DNA from: Nocardia panacis
GTDB lineage: Bacteria > Actinomycetota > Actinomycetes > Mycobacteriales > Mycobacteriaceae
Direction of reading: 5' to 3'
Length of the DNA stretch: 64,000 nucleotides
NCBI RefSeq assembly: GCF_003598715.1
Contig: NZ_QZFU01000006.1
Location: 186,001 to 250,000, forward strand
The notes under the pieces are model-generated. The model ran no database searches. It worked only from the letters and a program-made list of their open reading frames with translations, and was not told where the DNA came from. A program made the translations under genes and the position numbers. This document shows, piece after piece, positions 5,911 through 16,618 of the stretch. Within the stretch, counting starts at the first letter, position 1. Each line of letters begins with the position of its first letter.

Positions 5911-8439
5911 TCATTTCCCCTGGGTACCGACCGGTAACTCCGGCATACCCAGCAACACCGGCACCTTTCGCGCGCCGCTGTCGTCGAAGGTGATGGTCGG
6001 ATCGGACTCCTCGGGGGCATTGACGAAGGACACGAACCGCGAGAGCTTATCGGTATCCTCCAGCACCGCCGCCCATTCGTCACGGTAGCCGGCGATATGC
6101 CGCGATATGGCCGCCTCGAGGTCGGCGGCGATACCCAGGCTGTCGGCGCAGATCACCTGCCGCAGATAGTCGATGCCGCCTTCCAGCGCTTCCTGCCACG
6201 GCGCGGTGCGCTGCAATCTGTCGGCGGTGCGGATGTAGAACATCAGGTAGCGGTCGATGTAGCGGATGAGTGTCGCATCGTCGAGGTCGCCCGCCAGCAG
6301 TACCGCGTGTTTGGGTGAAAGTCCGCCATTGCCACCGACATACAGGTTCCAGCCGGTGTCGGTGGCGATGACGCCGACATCCTTGCCGCGCGCCTCGGCG
6401 CATTCGCGGGCGCATCCGGAGACGGCGAGCTTGAGCTTGTGCGGTGAACGCAGTCCGCGGTAGCGCTTTTCGAGCAGGACCGCCATGCCGACCGAATCCT
6501 GCTGTCCGTAGCGGCACCAGGTGGAGCCGACGCAACTCTTCACCGTGCGCAGCGATTTCCCGTAGGCGTGCCCGGATTCCATTCCGGCGTCGACCAATCG
6601 ACGCCAGATCAGCGGCAACTGTTCGACCCGCGCGCCGAACAGGTCGATTCGCTGGCCGCCGGTCACTTTCAGGTAGAGGCCGAATTCCTTTGCCACCTGG
6701 CCGATCACAATGAGCTGGTCGGGGGTGACCTCGCCGCCCGGTATGCGCGGCACCACCGAGTAGGTGCCGTTCTTCTGCAGGTTGGCCAGGAAGTGGTCGT
6801 TGGTGTCCTGTAGCGCTGCGGTTTCGCCGTCGAGGATGTGCGTGCTGGAGGTGGAGGCCAGGATGGAGGCGACGGTGGGTTTGCAGATATCGCAGCCGGA
6901 TCCGGCGCCGTACTTGGCGATCAGTCCGGAGAAGGTGCGAATACCGGTGGCCTGCACGATCTGGAACAGTTCGGCCCGCGACTGCGGGAAGTGTTCGCAC
7001 AGCGCCTTGGACATGGCGACGCCCGACTGCTCCAACAGATTCTTGAGCATGGGAACGCAACCGCCGCAGGATGTTCCGGCCGAGGTGCAACTCTTGATGG
7101 CCGGGATATCGCACGCGCCGTCCGAGATCGCTTCGCGGATCACGCCTTTGGTGATGTTGTTGCAGGAGCAGATCTGCGCGTCGTCGGGCAGCGCGTCCGC
7201 GCCGAGTTCGGCGCCCGCCGGGGAGATGAGGGCGGCGGGTGGTGCGGGCAGCGGGCGGCCGACCAGCGGTCGCAGCGCCGAGTACTGTGCGGCGTCGCCG
7301 ACGAGGATGCCGCCCAAAAGGATTCGCGCGTCATCGGAGACGACCAGTTTGGCGTAGGTACTCTTGGCCGCGTCGTGCAGCACCACCGACAGCGCGCCCG
7401 CCGTGACCCCGTGCGCGTCACCGAAACTCGCCACGTCGACGCCCAGCAGCTTGAGCTTGGTGGACATATCGGCGCCGGGGAATTCCCCCGCGCCGCCGAG
7501 CAGCCGATCGGCCACCACCTCGGCGGTGGCGTAGCCGGGGGCGACCAGCCCGTAGCAACTGCCCTCGACGGCGGCGCATTCACCGATGGCCCACACACCG
7601 GGATCGGAGGTGGCCAGCCCGCGATCGGTCAGCACGCCGCCGCGCGGCCCGACCTCGAGTCCGCAGTCGCGGGCCAGTTGGTCGCGGGGTCGCACGCCTG
7701 CCGAGAACACCACCAGCGCGGCGTCGAGCACCGTCCCGTCGGAGAGTGTCACGTGTACGCCGCTGTCCGACGGCTCGATCGACGAGGTGCCGACGCCCGT
7801 GTGCACACGCAGCCCCATCTCGGTGACGAGGCGTTCCAGGATCGCACCGCCGCCCGCGTCCACCTGGGCGGGCATCAGTCGGTCGTTGAATTCCACGACG
7901 TGCGGGGTGAGCCCGAGCAGCCGCAGGGCGTTGGCGGCCTCGAGGCCGAGTAGGCCACCGCCGACCACGACCCCCGCCGCCCCCGGCCCGGCCGCCTCGG
8001 CGGCGGCCCGGATCCCGTCGAGATCCTCGAGGGTCCGGTAGACGAAGCATTCCGGTCGATCGTGACCGGGCACCGGCGGCACGAACGGGTAGGACCCGGT
8101 CGCCAGCACCAGCGCGTCGTATCCGATGACCTCCCCGGAGGCGGTGGTGACCTGGCGCGACGCCCGGTCAATGGCGGTGGCGGGCTGCCCGAGCCGCAGG
8201 TCGACCAGCGGATCGCCGGGGTAGTCGTTGCCGGGTAGTGCGAGCGCCCCGACATCCCAACTGCCCACGTAGGAGGACAGTCCGACCCGGTCGTAGGCGG
8301 GCGCGGTTTCCTCGGCGAGCACGATCACCCGCCAGCGGCCCTCGGTGTCGCGCGAGCGCATGGCCTCCACGAACCGGTGCCCGACCATGCCGTGTCCGAT
8401 GACGACGGCGGTGCCGCCCCGATTGTCGCGTCCATTCAT
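5911..8439 (-). CDS. nirB: Assimilatory nitrite reductase large subunit NirB
   Basis: 842 residues, the usual length. An N-terminal FAD/NAD(P) reductase (GHGMVG near residue 15) is followed by a BFD-like 2Fe-2S domain with C424, C426, C458 and C461. Ferredoxin-like and sirohaem/4Fe-4S domains follow, with ligands C636-x5-C642 and C676-x3-C680. It catalyses six-electron reduction of nitrite to ammonium in the cytoplasm. The chosen ATG has a strong GGAGGAG site 6 bases upstream; the frame stays open further upstream without similar support. It lies between narK and nirD on the same strand, 23 bases from narK, so the whole set is probably one transcript. Confidence 0.95.
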   Translation of the reverse strand: MNGRDNRGGTAVVIGHGMVGHRFVEAMRSRDTEGRWRVIVLAEETAPAYDRVGLSSYVGSWDVGALALPGNDYPGDPLVDLRLGQPATAIDRASRQVTTASGEVIGYDALVLATGSYPFVPPVPGHDRPECFVYRTLEDLDGIRAAAEAAGPGAAGVVVGGGLLGLEAANALRLLGLTPHVVEFNDRLMPAQVDAGGGAILERLVTEMGLRVHTGVGTSSIEPSDSGVHVTLSDGTVLDAALVVFSAGVRPRDQLARDCGLEVGPRGGVLTDRGLATSDPGVWAIGECAAVEGSCYGLVAPGYATAEVVADRLLGGAGEFPGADMSTKLKLLGVDVASFGDAHGVTAGALSVVLHDAAKSTYAKLVVSDDARILLGGILVGDAAQYSALRPLVGRPLPAPPAALISPAGAELGADALPDDAQICSCNNITKGVIREAISDGACDIPAIKSCTSAGTSCGGCVPMLKNLLEQSGVAMSKALCEHFPQSRAELFQIVQATGIRTFSGLIAKYGAGSGCDICKPTVASILASTSSTHILDGETAALQDTNDHFLANLQKNGTYSVVPRIPGGEVTPDQLIVIGQVAKEFGLYLKVTGGQRIDLFGARVEQLPLIWRRLVDAGMESGHAYGKSLRTVKSCVGSTWCRYGQQDSVGMAVLLEKRYRGLRSPHKLKLAVSGCARECAEARGKDVGVIATDTGWNLYVGGNGGLSPKHAVLLAGDLDDATLIRYIDRYLMFYIRTADRLQRTAPWQEALEGGIDYLRQVICADSLGIAADLEAAISRHIAGYRDEWAAVLEDTDKLSRFVSFVNAPEESDPTITFDDSGARKVPVLLGMPELPVGTQGK

Positions 8440-8462
8440 CAGTGTCTCCTCCGGTCCGGGTA

Positions 8463-9938
8463 TCAGGCGCGAACCGGTTGGGTCGCGGAAGTCGCTGCGG
8501 GCCTTATTGTCTCGATGACGTCGAGCGCGACCCCGCTGGGACGGCGCAGGAAGACCGCCCAGGTGATGACCGCGCACACCGCGTAGAAGGCGAGGAATAC
8601 CACGAACGCGTTGGTGGCGGATTTGGTGGCGGCGTAGGAGGCGCGCAGCACCATATTGATCAGCACCCCGCCGAAAGCGCCGAGCGCACCGGCGAATCCG
8701 ATGAGCGCGCCGGACATATTGCGCGACCAGGCGGCGGCATCGCCCGCGACCGATTTCGACTTGGCCTCGAAGATCGAGGGGATCATCTTGTAGGTCGACC
8801 CGTTGCCGATGCCGGAGAGTACGAACAGCAGGATGAAACCGACCACGTACCACCACAATTCGGCGTGGGTGGGGGCGCGGTGCCCATTGTGCAGACCCGT
8901 CGCCACCACCACCGACGCCGCCAGCGCCATGGTGAGAAAGGTGTAGAGGGTGATCCGCCCGCCGCCGAAGCGGTCGGCCAGTCGCCCGCCGAGCGGTCGC
9001 ACCAGCGATCCGAGCAGCGGTCCGAGGAAGGCGATCTGCGCCGCACGCAGCGAGGCGTCCCCCGCCACCGCCCGCAGCGCGGCCACCCGCTCCGAACCCT
9101 GCAACGCCTGTGCGGCCTCGGTGAGTTCGGCGGTGAAATTGATATTGAGTATTTGGCCGAAGGCGAAGCTGTATCCGATGAACGAGCCGAAGGTGCCGAT
9201 ATAGAGCACGCTCATCACCCAGGATTCACGGTGCTTCAGCATGCGCGCCATGGCCGAGAGGTCGGCCTTCTGGTCGCGCAGATTGTCCATGAACAAAAAC
9301 GCGCCGAGGGCGGCGATCACGATGAGCGCCAAGTAGATCGAGCACAGCACCGCGGCTTGGCGGCCGTCGCCGGAATAGGTCCGGCCGAGGACCGCGATGA
9401 TCGCCAGACCCAGCAACTGGACGGCGGGAACGCCGATATTGCCGCCGCCCGCGTTCAATCCCAGCGCCCACCCCTTGAGGCGCTGCGGATAGAAGGCGTT
9501 GATATTCGTCATGGATGAGGAGAAATTGCCGCCGCCGACACCCGCCGCGGCGGCCACCACCAGGTAGGTGGTGTACGAGGCGGGATTGGCCATGTAGTAC
9601 ATGGTCAGCAGGGTGGGAACCAGCAGGAGCAAAGCGCTGAAGACGGTCCAGTTGCGCCCGCCGAATCTGGCGGTGGCCACCGTGTAGGGAATGCGCATGA
9701 GCGCGCCGACCAGGGTGGGCATGGCTACCAGGTAGAACTTGCCGACGGCGTCGATGTGGTAGATCGGCTGCGGCATCATCAGCACCAGCACCGACCAGAT
9801 CGACCAGATCGAGAAGCCGATGTGCTCGGCGCCGATGGACCAGATCAGATTGCGCCGGGCGACCCGCTTGCCGCCTGCCTCCCAGGCAGCGACATCCTCG
9901 GCATTCCAGTCTTCGATTGTGCGTTTGCGCCTCAGCAC
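8463..9938 (-). CDS. narK: Nitrate/nitrite MFS transporter, NarK family
   Basis: 491-residue membrane protein with about 12 hydrophobic helices. It carries both nitrate-signature motifs: GGGNFSSSMTNINAFYP followed by KGWALGLNAGGGNIGV in helix 5, and SGIGNGSTYKMIP in helix 11. GTG start with GGGAGG 9 bases upstream. Being first in the narK-nirB-nirD set, it probably imports nitrate or nitrite for assimilation. In related actinobacteria such operons are under GlnR; no GlnR box could be identified with confidence in the 170 bases upstream. Confidence 0.9.
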   Translation of the reverse strand: MLRRKRTIEDWNAEDVAAWEAGGKRVARRNLIWSIGAEHIGFSIWSIWSVLVLMMPQPIYHIDAVGKFYLVAMPTLVGALMRIPYTVATARFGGRNWTVFSALLLLVPTLLTMYYMANPASYTTYLVVAAAAGVGGGNFSSSMTNINAFYPQRLKGWALGLNAGGGNIGVPAVQLLGLAIIAVLGRTYSGDGRQAAVLCSIYLALIVIAALGAFLFMDNLRDQKADLSAMARMLKHRESWVMSVLYIGTFGSFIGYSFAFGQILNINFTAELTEAAQALQGSERVAALRAVAGDASLRAAQIAFLGPLLGSLVRPLGGRLADRFGGGRITLYTFLTMALAASVVVATGLHNGHRAPTHAELWWYVVGFILLFVLSGIGNGSTYKMIPSIFEAKSKSVAGDAAAWSRNMSGALIGFAGALGAFGGVLINMVLRASYAATKSATNAFVVFLAFYAVCAVITWAVFLRRPSGVALDVIETIRPAATSATQPVRA

Positions 9939-10057
9939 CGCGGGCCTCCCAGCTATCGGTTGGCCCCACCGTAGGAAATGGGTATTGCCGTCATGCTGCG
10001 CGCAATGTCGGCGAGGTCAATCCTTGCTCACGCGGCCTCGACCCCCGATGTGAAGAT

Positions 10058-10095
10058 CCCCGCGCCGGACGGAGAAGGAGTCGTCCGGCGCGGGG
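10058..10095 (-). terminator. Strong hairpin, terminator after the MFS gene
   Basis: CCCCGCGCCGGAC (10058-10070) pairs perfectly with GTCCGGCGCGGGG (10083-10095) around a 12-base loop. It lies 15 bases past the stop of the 10111-11355 permease and upstream of narK, insulating the two transcripts. There is no T-run. Confidence 0.75.
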
Positions 10096-10110
10096 AGATC
10101 TGCAGGCGGC

Positions 10111-11355
10111 TCAGTGCCAGGTGTCCTCGAGGTAGCGCGGCTTGCACACCAGCCACCCGCCGATGACCATGATCAGCACCGCGACCACCAGCATGCCGAA
10201 GGGCGCGAGCCAACCGCCGGTGGCGGTGTGCAGCAGACCGAACAGCAGCGGCCCGAGGCAGGCCACGGCATAGCCGCCGCCCTGAGCGAAGCCGGACAGC
10301 GCGGCCGACCCCTGCGGGGTGTTGGTGCGCAGGTTGATCAGCGTGAGCGACATCGGGAAGGTGCTCGGGCCGAGGCCGAGCAGGAACACCCACAGCAGTG
10401 GCGCGCTCATCGGCGTCCACAGCAGTGCGGCGAAGGCGATGAAGAAGAACATCGCGCAGACGAGCACCAGCGGGAAGGGGTTGCGCACCTTCGCGACCAG
10501 GGTGGGCGCGCTCAGCGCGGAGATCAGGCCGACGCCGCCGAACACGCCGACCATGGTGCCCGCGAAGCTCGCGCTCGCGCCCGCCTCGGTGAGGATTCTG
10601 GGCAGCCAGGCGAAGATGGCGTAGGTGGTGAGCGAGGTCATGCCGAACATGCCGACCATGCCCCAGGCCACCGGCGAACGCCACACCTTGCCCTTGGGTC
10701 CGTCCTCGGTCGGAATCGCGGTGTGATCGACCACATCACGGCCGCGTCGGTCCAGCAGGATGCCGATCCAGGGGACCGCGGCGGCGAAGCCCAGGACGCA
10801 CCAGACGCCGAGGGAGACGCGCCAGCCGTGCGTGTCGGCCAGCGGCACGGCGACCAGCGCGGGGACCACGGTGCCGATCTGCACCATCACGATGTAGATC
10901 GTGCTGACGGTGGCCAGTCGGTCGGAGAAGTAGCGCTTGACCAGCGGCGGAATCACCACGTTGCCGATGCCCATACCGGCGAGGGCCAGCGCGGAGAAGA
11001 CCAGCAGCCCGATGGTCTGCGACATCATGATGCGGATCAACTGGCCCGCACCCGCGGCGAGCATGGCCACCAGCGCGGTGCGCTCGAGTCCGATGCGGCG
11101 CATCAGCAGCGGGGTGAGCAGACCCGACAGCGCGAACATGGCGGTGGGGATCATGCCGAAGACGCCGACCACGGCGGTCGAGTAGCCGATATCGTGGCCG
11201 ATGCGTTCGGCGAGCGGGCTGAAGGCGGTGACGGCGACCCGCAGTGTGAGCGCCGACATGAGAATCGCGGCCAGGACGAGTAGGCGACCCTCGATCAGAG
11301 CTCGTTTGCGGTTCAGGTCCGGGCGCGTCGCAGTGTCGTGGAGGGTCGCAGTCAC
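10111..11355 (-). CDS. MFS transporter, CynX/NimT-like
   Basis: 414 residues with 12 predicted helices. The helix-1 region LTLRVAVTAFSPLAERIGHDIGY and the later segment GLGPSTFPMSLTLINLRTNTP are typical of the cyanate/2-nitroimidazole (CynX/NimT) permease family. The substrate cannot be deduced. GTG start at 11355; 12 further in-frame codons upstream would run through the palindrome and are unlikely. It is divergent from a FadR-type regulator 59 bases away with a palindrome between them, so repression by that regulator is likely. No catabolic genes accompany it. Confidence 0.8.
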   Translation of the reverse strand: MTATLHDTATRPDLNRKRALIEGRLLVLAAILMSALTLRVAVTAFSPLAERIGHDIGYSTAVVGVFGMIPTAMFALSGLLTPLLMRRIGLERTALVAMLAAGAGQLIRIMMSQTIGLLVFSALALAGMGIGNVVIPPLVKRYFSDRLATVSTIYIVMVQIGTVVPALVAVPLADTHGWRVSLGVWCVLGFAAAVPWIGILLDRRGRDVVDHTAIPTEDGPKGKVWRSPVAWGMVGMFGMTSLTTYAIFAWLPRILTEAGASASFAGTMVGVFGGVGLISALSAPTLVAKVRNPFPLVLVCAMFFFIAFAALLWTPMSAPLLWVFLLGLGPSTFPMSLTLINLRTNTPQGSAALSGFAQGGGYAVACLGPLLFGLLHTATGGWLAPFGMLVVAVLIMVIGGWLVCKPRYLEDTWH

Positions 11356-11365
11356 TGCAAAATCA

Positions 11366-11378
11366 TAGGATGACCCTA
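11366..11378. promoter_or_regulatory. Palindromic candidate operator
   Basis: TAGGATGACCCTA, a 13-bp near-palindrome (TAGG / CCTA arms) in the short space between the divergent permease and FadR-type genes. Its position suits autoregulation by the GntR-family protein. No experimental site is known to me. Confidence 0.45.
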
Positions 11379-11414
11379 CGATCGGGGACAATGGTTTGTG
11401 ACGAGCGGTACTCT

Positions 11415-12095
11415 ATGGCGGTGCAACCAGTCCGGCGCACCAGCCTAATCGCCCAAGTAACCGAACAACTGCGAGCCGAAATCCGTTCCGGCCGCTGGAG
11501 CATCGGTTCCCGCATCCCCACCGAACCCGAGCTCACCGAGCTCACCGGCACCGGCCGCAATACCGTCCGCGAGGCCGTGCAGGCCCTCGTGCACGCGGGC
11601 ATGCTGGAGCGCCGCCAGGGTTCGGGCACCTACGTGATCGCCGCCTCGGAGGTGGGGGGCACACTCGGCAAATACTTCGCCGACGCCAGAGAGCGCGACC
11701 TGCTCGAACTGCGCATGGCACTCGACACCACCGCCGCCGCCCTGGCCGCCCGCCGCCGCGACGACGTCGATATCACCACCCTGCGCCGCCTGCTCGACGA
11801 ACGCACCGACAAGGACTGGGACAACGACAATCGCGCCGCCATCGAGGCCGATGTGGAACTGCACCGGGCCATTGTCGTCGCCAGCCACAACGCGGTCTAC
11901 CTCGAGTTCTACGATTCCCTGCTGCCCAGTATCGAGCAGGTGATCCGTTCCCGCACTTCCAAATCCGACGACTCCTACGACTCCGAGCACCACGAGATGG
12001 TGCACGCGATCATCGAGGGGGATCAGGATCGAGCCGCCGCAGCGGCCAAATGCTTTCTTGATTCGCTGATCTCGGAATATCCGGACGCTCGCTAG
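11415..12095 (+). CDS. GntR-family regulator, FadR/FCD type
   Basis: 226 residues. The N-terminal winged helix includes LIAQVTEQLRAEIRSGRW, GSRIPTEPELTELTGTGRNT and VREAVQALVHAGMLERRQGSG. A C-terminal FCD ligand domain carries LRMALDTTAAALAARR and DVELHRAIVVASHN, with metal- or ligand-binding Asp/His in DxxxH form, then EHHEMVHAI. The ATG at 11415 begins right before the HTH; an earlier ATG would add an unrelated 15-residue leader. It probably represses the divergent permease and itself. Its stop lies 3 bases from the converging stop of the next gene. Confidence 0.85.
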   Translation: MAVQPVRRTSLIAQVTEQLRAEIRSGRWSIGSRIPTEPELTELTGTGRNTVREAVQALVHAGMLERRQGSGTYVIAASEVGGTLGKYFADARERDLLELRMALDTTAAALAARRRDDVDITTLRRLLDERTDKDWDNDNRAAIEADVELHRAIVVASHNAVYLEFYDSLLPSIEQVIRSRTSKSDDSYDSEHHEMVHAIIEGDQDRAAAAAKCFLDSLISEYPDAR

Positions 12096-12098
12096 AAC

Positions 12099-12950
12099 TC
12101 AGAGCATCAGTCGGACCATATCCGCCGTCCTGGCCAGACCCGGAAACGCCTCGGGCGTGGACCTGGGGTGCAGTGCGTGCACCGCGAGTCGAAACATGAC
12201 CGCGCGCAACAGCATCTGCGGCCATTCGGGCAGATCCGACCAGCGTTCCAGCAGTCCGTCATCGGCCCCACCCCAGGACAGCGCGTCCACCACGATGACG
12301 CCCGCCGCCCACGGCGCGGGCCGCCAGTACGGGGTGATATCGGCCAGTCCCGGCGTGAAAGCCCCCGCGAACAGCACGGTCCCGAACAGGTCCCCGTGCA
12401 CCAACTGCGCCGGGGTGCGCACCGATTTGCGCAGCGTCGCCAACTGACCGATGAGCTGCATACTGCGCTGACCATCCGGCGATCCGGCGGGCGGGGTGCC
12501 GCCCGCGCGTAAACCGCGCAGCGGCACCGCCTCCCACGCGGCGCGGTCGGCCGCGACGAAGACATCCACGTCCATCCACGGCGCGACCGGCGGTTGCACC
12601 AGGAACCGCGGCCGCTCCAGCCGCGCGGTGGCCTGGTGCAGGCGCAGCGAGATGGAGACCACCTCGTCGTGGCGGGGTTCGGGATTACCGTCGAGGTAGG
12701 TGTCGGCGCGCCACCCGGAGACCACGTAGCGGCCGTCGGTGGCGCGCACCGGGCGGGCCAGGCGTAGTCCGTCCACTTTCAGCGTCTCGCGCACCTTGGC
12801 CGACCACGCCGCCCTGGCGTGATCGGCCACCGGGCTCAACACCACATCGCCGAGTCGCCAGGCACCGTCCCAGTCGCCCAGCGCCACGGGAGCCACTTCG
12901 CGCAGTCCGAAGGTGGCACGCACGTGTTCGGGGGGTTCCACAGACGTCAC
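12099..12950 (-). CDS. TIGR02569-type protein, phosphotransferase-like (Rv3205c family)
   Basis: 283 residues, the usual partner downstream of moeZ in mycobacteria. It has the outline of an aminoglycoside-phosphotransferase/kinase fold: an early segment VVLSPVADHARAAWSAKV, then LVHGDLFGTVLF at 183-194 and D204 in LADITPY. In active kinases the loop reads HxDxxxxN; here H185 and D187 are kept but V192 sits at the Asn position, so catalysis is doubtful. The function of the family is unknown. It lies 74 bases after the moeZ stop on the same strand. Confidence 0.72.
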   Translation of the reverse strand: MTSVEPPEHVRATFGLREVAPVALGDWDGAWRLGDVVLSPVADHARAAWSAKVRETLKVDGLRLARPVRATDGRYVVSGWRADTYLDGNPEPRHDEVVSISLRLHQATARLERPRFLVQPPVAPWMDVDVFVAADRAAWEAVPLRGLRAGGTPPAGSPDGQRSMQLIGQLATLRKSVRTPAQLVHGDLFGTVLFAGAFTPGLADITPYWRPAPWAAGVIVVDALSWGGADDGLLERWSDLPEWPQMLLRAVMFRLAVHALHPRSTPEAFPGLARTADMVRLML

Positions 12951-13024
12951 GGCCGGTACGGTACCGCCGGCTTGGAACGGGTTTCGGATGCCGCGCCGTA
13001 GCCGTGACCGGCCCGCGACCGAAT

Positions 13025-14209
13025 TCAGTAAACCGGCAGCGAAGGATCGACCTGTTTGGCCCAGGCGACGATTCCGCCCTGGACGTGCGTCGCGTCGGCG
13101 AATCCCGCGCGTTTGAGTGCGGCCAATGCCTCTGCCGAGCGGACGCCGGTCTTGCAGTGCAGCACGATCGGGCGATTCTGCGGCAACTCCGAGAGCGCCT
13201 CACCGGACAGGATGCGGTCCTTGGGGATGAGCCGCGCGCCGTCGATGTGCACGATGTCCCATTCCACCGGTTCGCGCACGTCGATGATCTCCACCGGCTT
13301 GCCCGCGTCGATCATCTCCTTGAGGGCGCGCGCGGTGATGGTGGAGCCGATGGCCGCGGTCTGCCCCTCCTCGGACACCACACCGCAGAACGCCTCGTAG
13401 TCGATCAGTTCGGTGATCGGCTGACGCTCCGGATCGCGGCGCAGCTTGATGGTGCGGTAGCTCATATCCAGTGCGTCGTAGACCATGAGCCGCCCCAGCA
13501 GCGGATCGCCGACGCCGGTGAGGAGTTTGATCGCCTCGGTCACCATGATCGAACCGATCGAGGCGCACAGCACGCCGAGGACGCCGCCTTCGGCGCAGGA
13601 GGGCACCATGCCGGGCGGCGGGGCCTCCAGGTACAGGTCGCGGTAGTTGATGCCGCGTCCGTCCGGGGCGTCCTCCCAGAACACCGAGACCTGACCTTCG
13701 AACCGGTAGATCGAACCCCACACGTACGGTTTGCCCGCGAGCACCGCGGCATCGTTGACCAGGTAGCGGGTCGCGAAATTGTCGGTGCCGTCGACGATGA
13801 GGTCGTATTCGCGGAAAAGGTCCACCGCATTGTCGGGTTCGAGCCGAATCTTGTGCAGCCGCACCTCGATTCCGGAATTGATCTCCAGAATGGAATCGCG
13901 GGCGCTGTCGGCCTTGGCGCGGCCGATATCGGATTCGCCGTGAATGATCTGCCGCTGCAGATTCGACGCGTCTACCTCGTCGAATTCCACGATGCCGAGG
14001 GTGCCGACGCCCGCGGCCGCGAGATAGAGCAGGGCGGGCGACCCGAGGCCCCCCGCGCCGATGACCAGCACCTTGGCGTTCTTCAATCGCTTCTGGCCGT
14101 CGACGCCCAGATCCGGGATGATCAGGTGGCGGCTGTAGCGAGCGACCTCGTCCCTGGTGAGCTCCGGGGCGGGCTCGACCAGTGGCGGCAGGGACTTCGG
14201 TGATGACAC
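13025..14209 (-). CDS. moeZ: MoeZ: sulfur-carrier adenylyltransferase/sulfurtransferase
   Basis: 394 residues. The N-terminal ThiF/MoeB E1-like domain has a GAGGLGS nucleotide loop near residue 51 and C205 in VPSCAEGG. A C-terminal rhodanese domain has active C352 in VLHCKTGVRS. In M. tuberculosis the enzyme adenylates and sulfurates carriers such as CysO (cysteine synthesis) and MoaD-type proteins (molybdopterin). The GTG was chosen because GAGGAG lies 8 bases upstream and the protein then begins with a segment matching the mycobacterial N-terminus (SLPPLVEPAPELTRDE). A SigH-type promoter precedes it, fitting a role in sulfur supply during thiol stress. Confidence 0.93.
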   Translation of the reverse strand: MSSPKSLPPLVEPAPELTRDEVARYSRHLIIPDLGVDGQKRLKNAKVLVIGAGGLGSPALLYLAAAGVGTLGIVEFDEVDASNLQRQIIHGESDIGRAKADSARDSILEINSGIEVRLHKIRLEPDNAVDLFREYDLIVDGTDNFATRYLVNDAAVLAGKPYVWGSIYRFEGQVSVFWEDAPDGRGINYRDLYLEAPPPGMVPSCAEGGVLGVLCASIGSIMVTEAIKLLTGVGDPLLGRLMVYDALDMSYRTIKLRRDPERQPITELIDYEAFCGVVSEEGQTAAIGSTITARALKEMIDAGKPVEIIDVREPVEWDIVHIDGARLIPKDRILSGEALSELPQNRPIVLHCKTGVRSAEALAALKRAGFADATHVQGGIVAWAKQVDPSLPVY

Positions 14210-14252
14210 GTCCAGGACTCCTCGCATCGAATTGGCCGATTTCTCCCGATAC

Positions 14253-14278
14253 AACACCGGTTACGGGGCCGTTCTTCC
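14253..14278 (-). promoter_or_regulatory. SigH/SigR-type promoter upstream of moeZ
   Basis: On the minus strand GGAAG (14278-14274), exactly 18 bases, then GTT (14255-14253), within GGGGAAG...GTTGT. This is the spacing of the SigR/SigH consensus (GGAAT-N18-GTT). The predicted RNA start is about 35 bases before the moeZ GTG. Confidence 0.65.
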
Positions 14279-14307
14279 CCGACCATGGTGTCGCACCCGC
14301 GCCGGCG

Positions 14308-16218
<1,911 letters not shown>

Positions 16219-16232
16219 CCCGCCGAGACGAC

Positions 16233-16260
16233 AAGAGCCCCCTCTTCGGAGGGGGCTCTT
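16233..16260. terminator. Bidirectional terminator
   Basis: AAGAGCCCCCTC / GAGGGGGCTCTT, a perfect 12-bp stem with a TTCG tetraloop, between the convergent TetR and DUF3107 genes. Flanking T/A bases allow use in both directions. Confidence 0.85.
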
Positions 16261-16283
16261 GCCATCTGCGAGAACTACCGATG

Positions 16284-16520
16284 TCACACCGCGGCGAAGC
16301 CGACCCGGCCCGCGGTGAGCGCGCCGATCTCCACGTAGGAGACCTTCCCGGCCTGGATCAGGTACTTGCGGCCCTTCTCGTCGGCCAGCGACAGGATCGC
16401 GCCCGCACCGCCGCCGAGCGCGTCGCTGACCAGCTTCTCCACCTCGTCGGGGGTCTGTCCGCTGTTGATCACCAGCTCGCGCGGGCTATCCGAGATACCG
16501 ATCTTGACCTCCACGGCCAA
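16284..16520 (-). CDS. DUF3107 protein (TB9.4 family)
   Basis: 78 residues, a small conserved actinobacterial protein. The start VEVKIGISDSPRELVINSG and the end YLIQAGKVSYVEIGALTAGR match the family, and the length is normal. Predicted cytoplasmic. GTG/ATG-region start with GGAGG (in reverse, near 16527) upstream. The molecular function is unknown; the M. tuberculosis homologue is known as a low-molecular-weight antigen. Context is conserved: convergent to the TetR gene and separated from it by a strong terminator. Confidence 0.88.
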   Translation of the reverse strand: MAVEVKIGISDSPRELVINSGQTPDEVEKLVSDALGGGAGAILSLADEKGRKYLIQAGKVSYVEIGALTAGRVGFAAV

Positions 16521-16618
16521 CCTCCGAACGTTGAGTCCTTCGCTGTCGAAACCAGGTTAGTGCAGCACAACCCGCCGAGGGCACGCGGTCGCGTGCGCCC
16601 ACAGCGAAATGCGCCGCC

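Noticed and set aside
8440..8856. Upstream extension of nirB by 139 codons
   Set aside because: The extension lies antisense within narK, is Arg-rich and lacks a ribosome site; the ATG at 8439 has GGAGGAG and gives the normal NirB start.
9939..10057. GlnR box upstream of narK
   Set aside because: No pair of GTnAC/GAAAC-like half-sites with correct spacing was visible.
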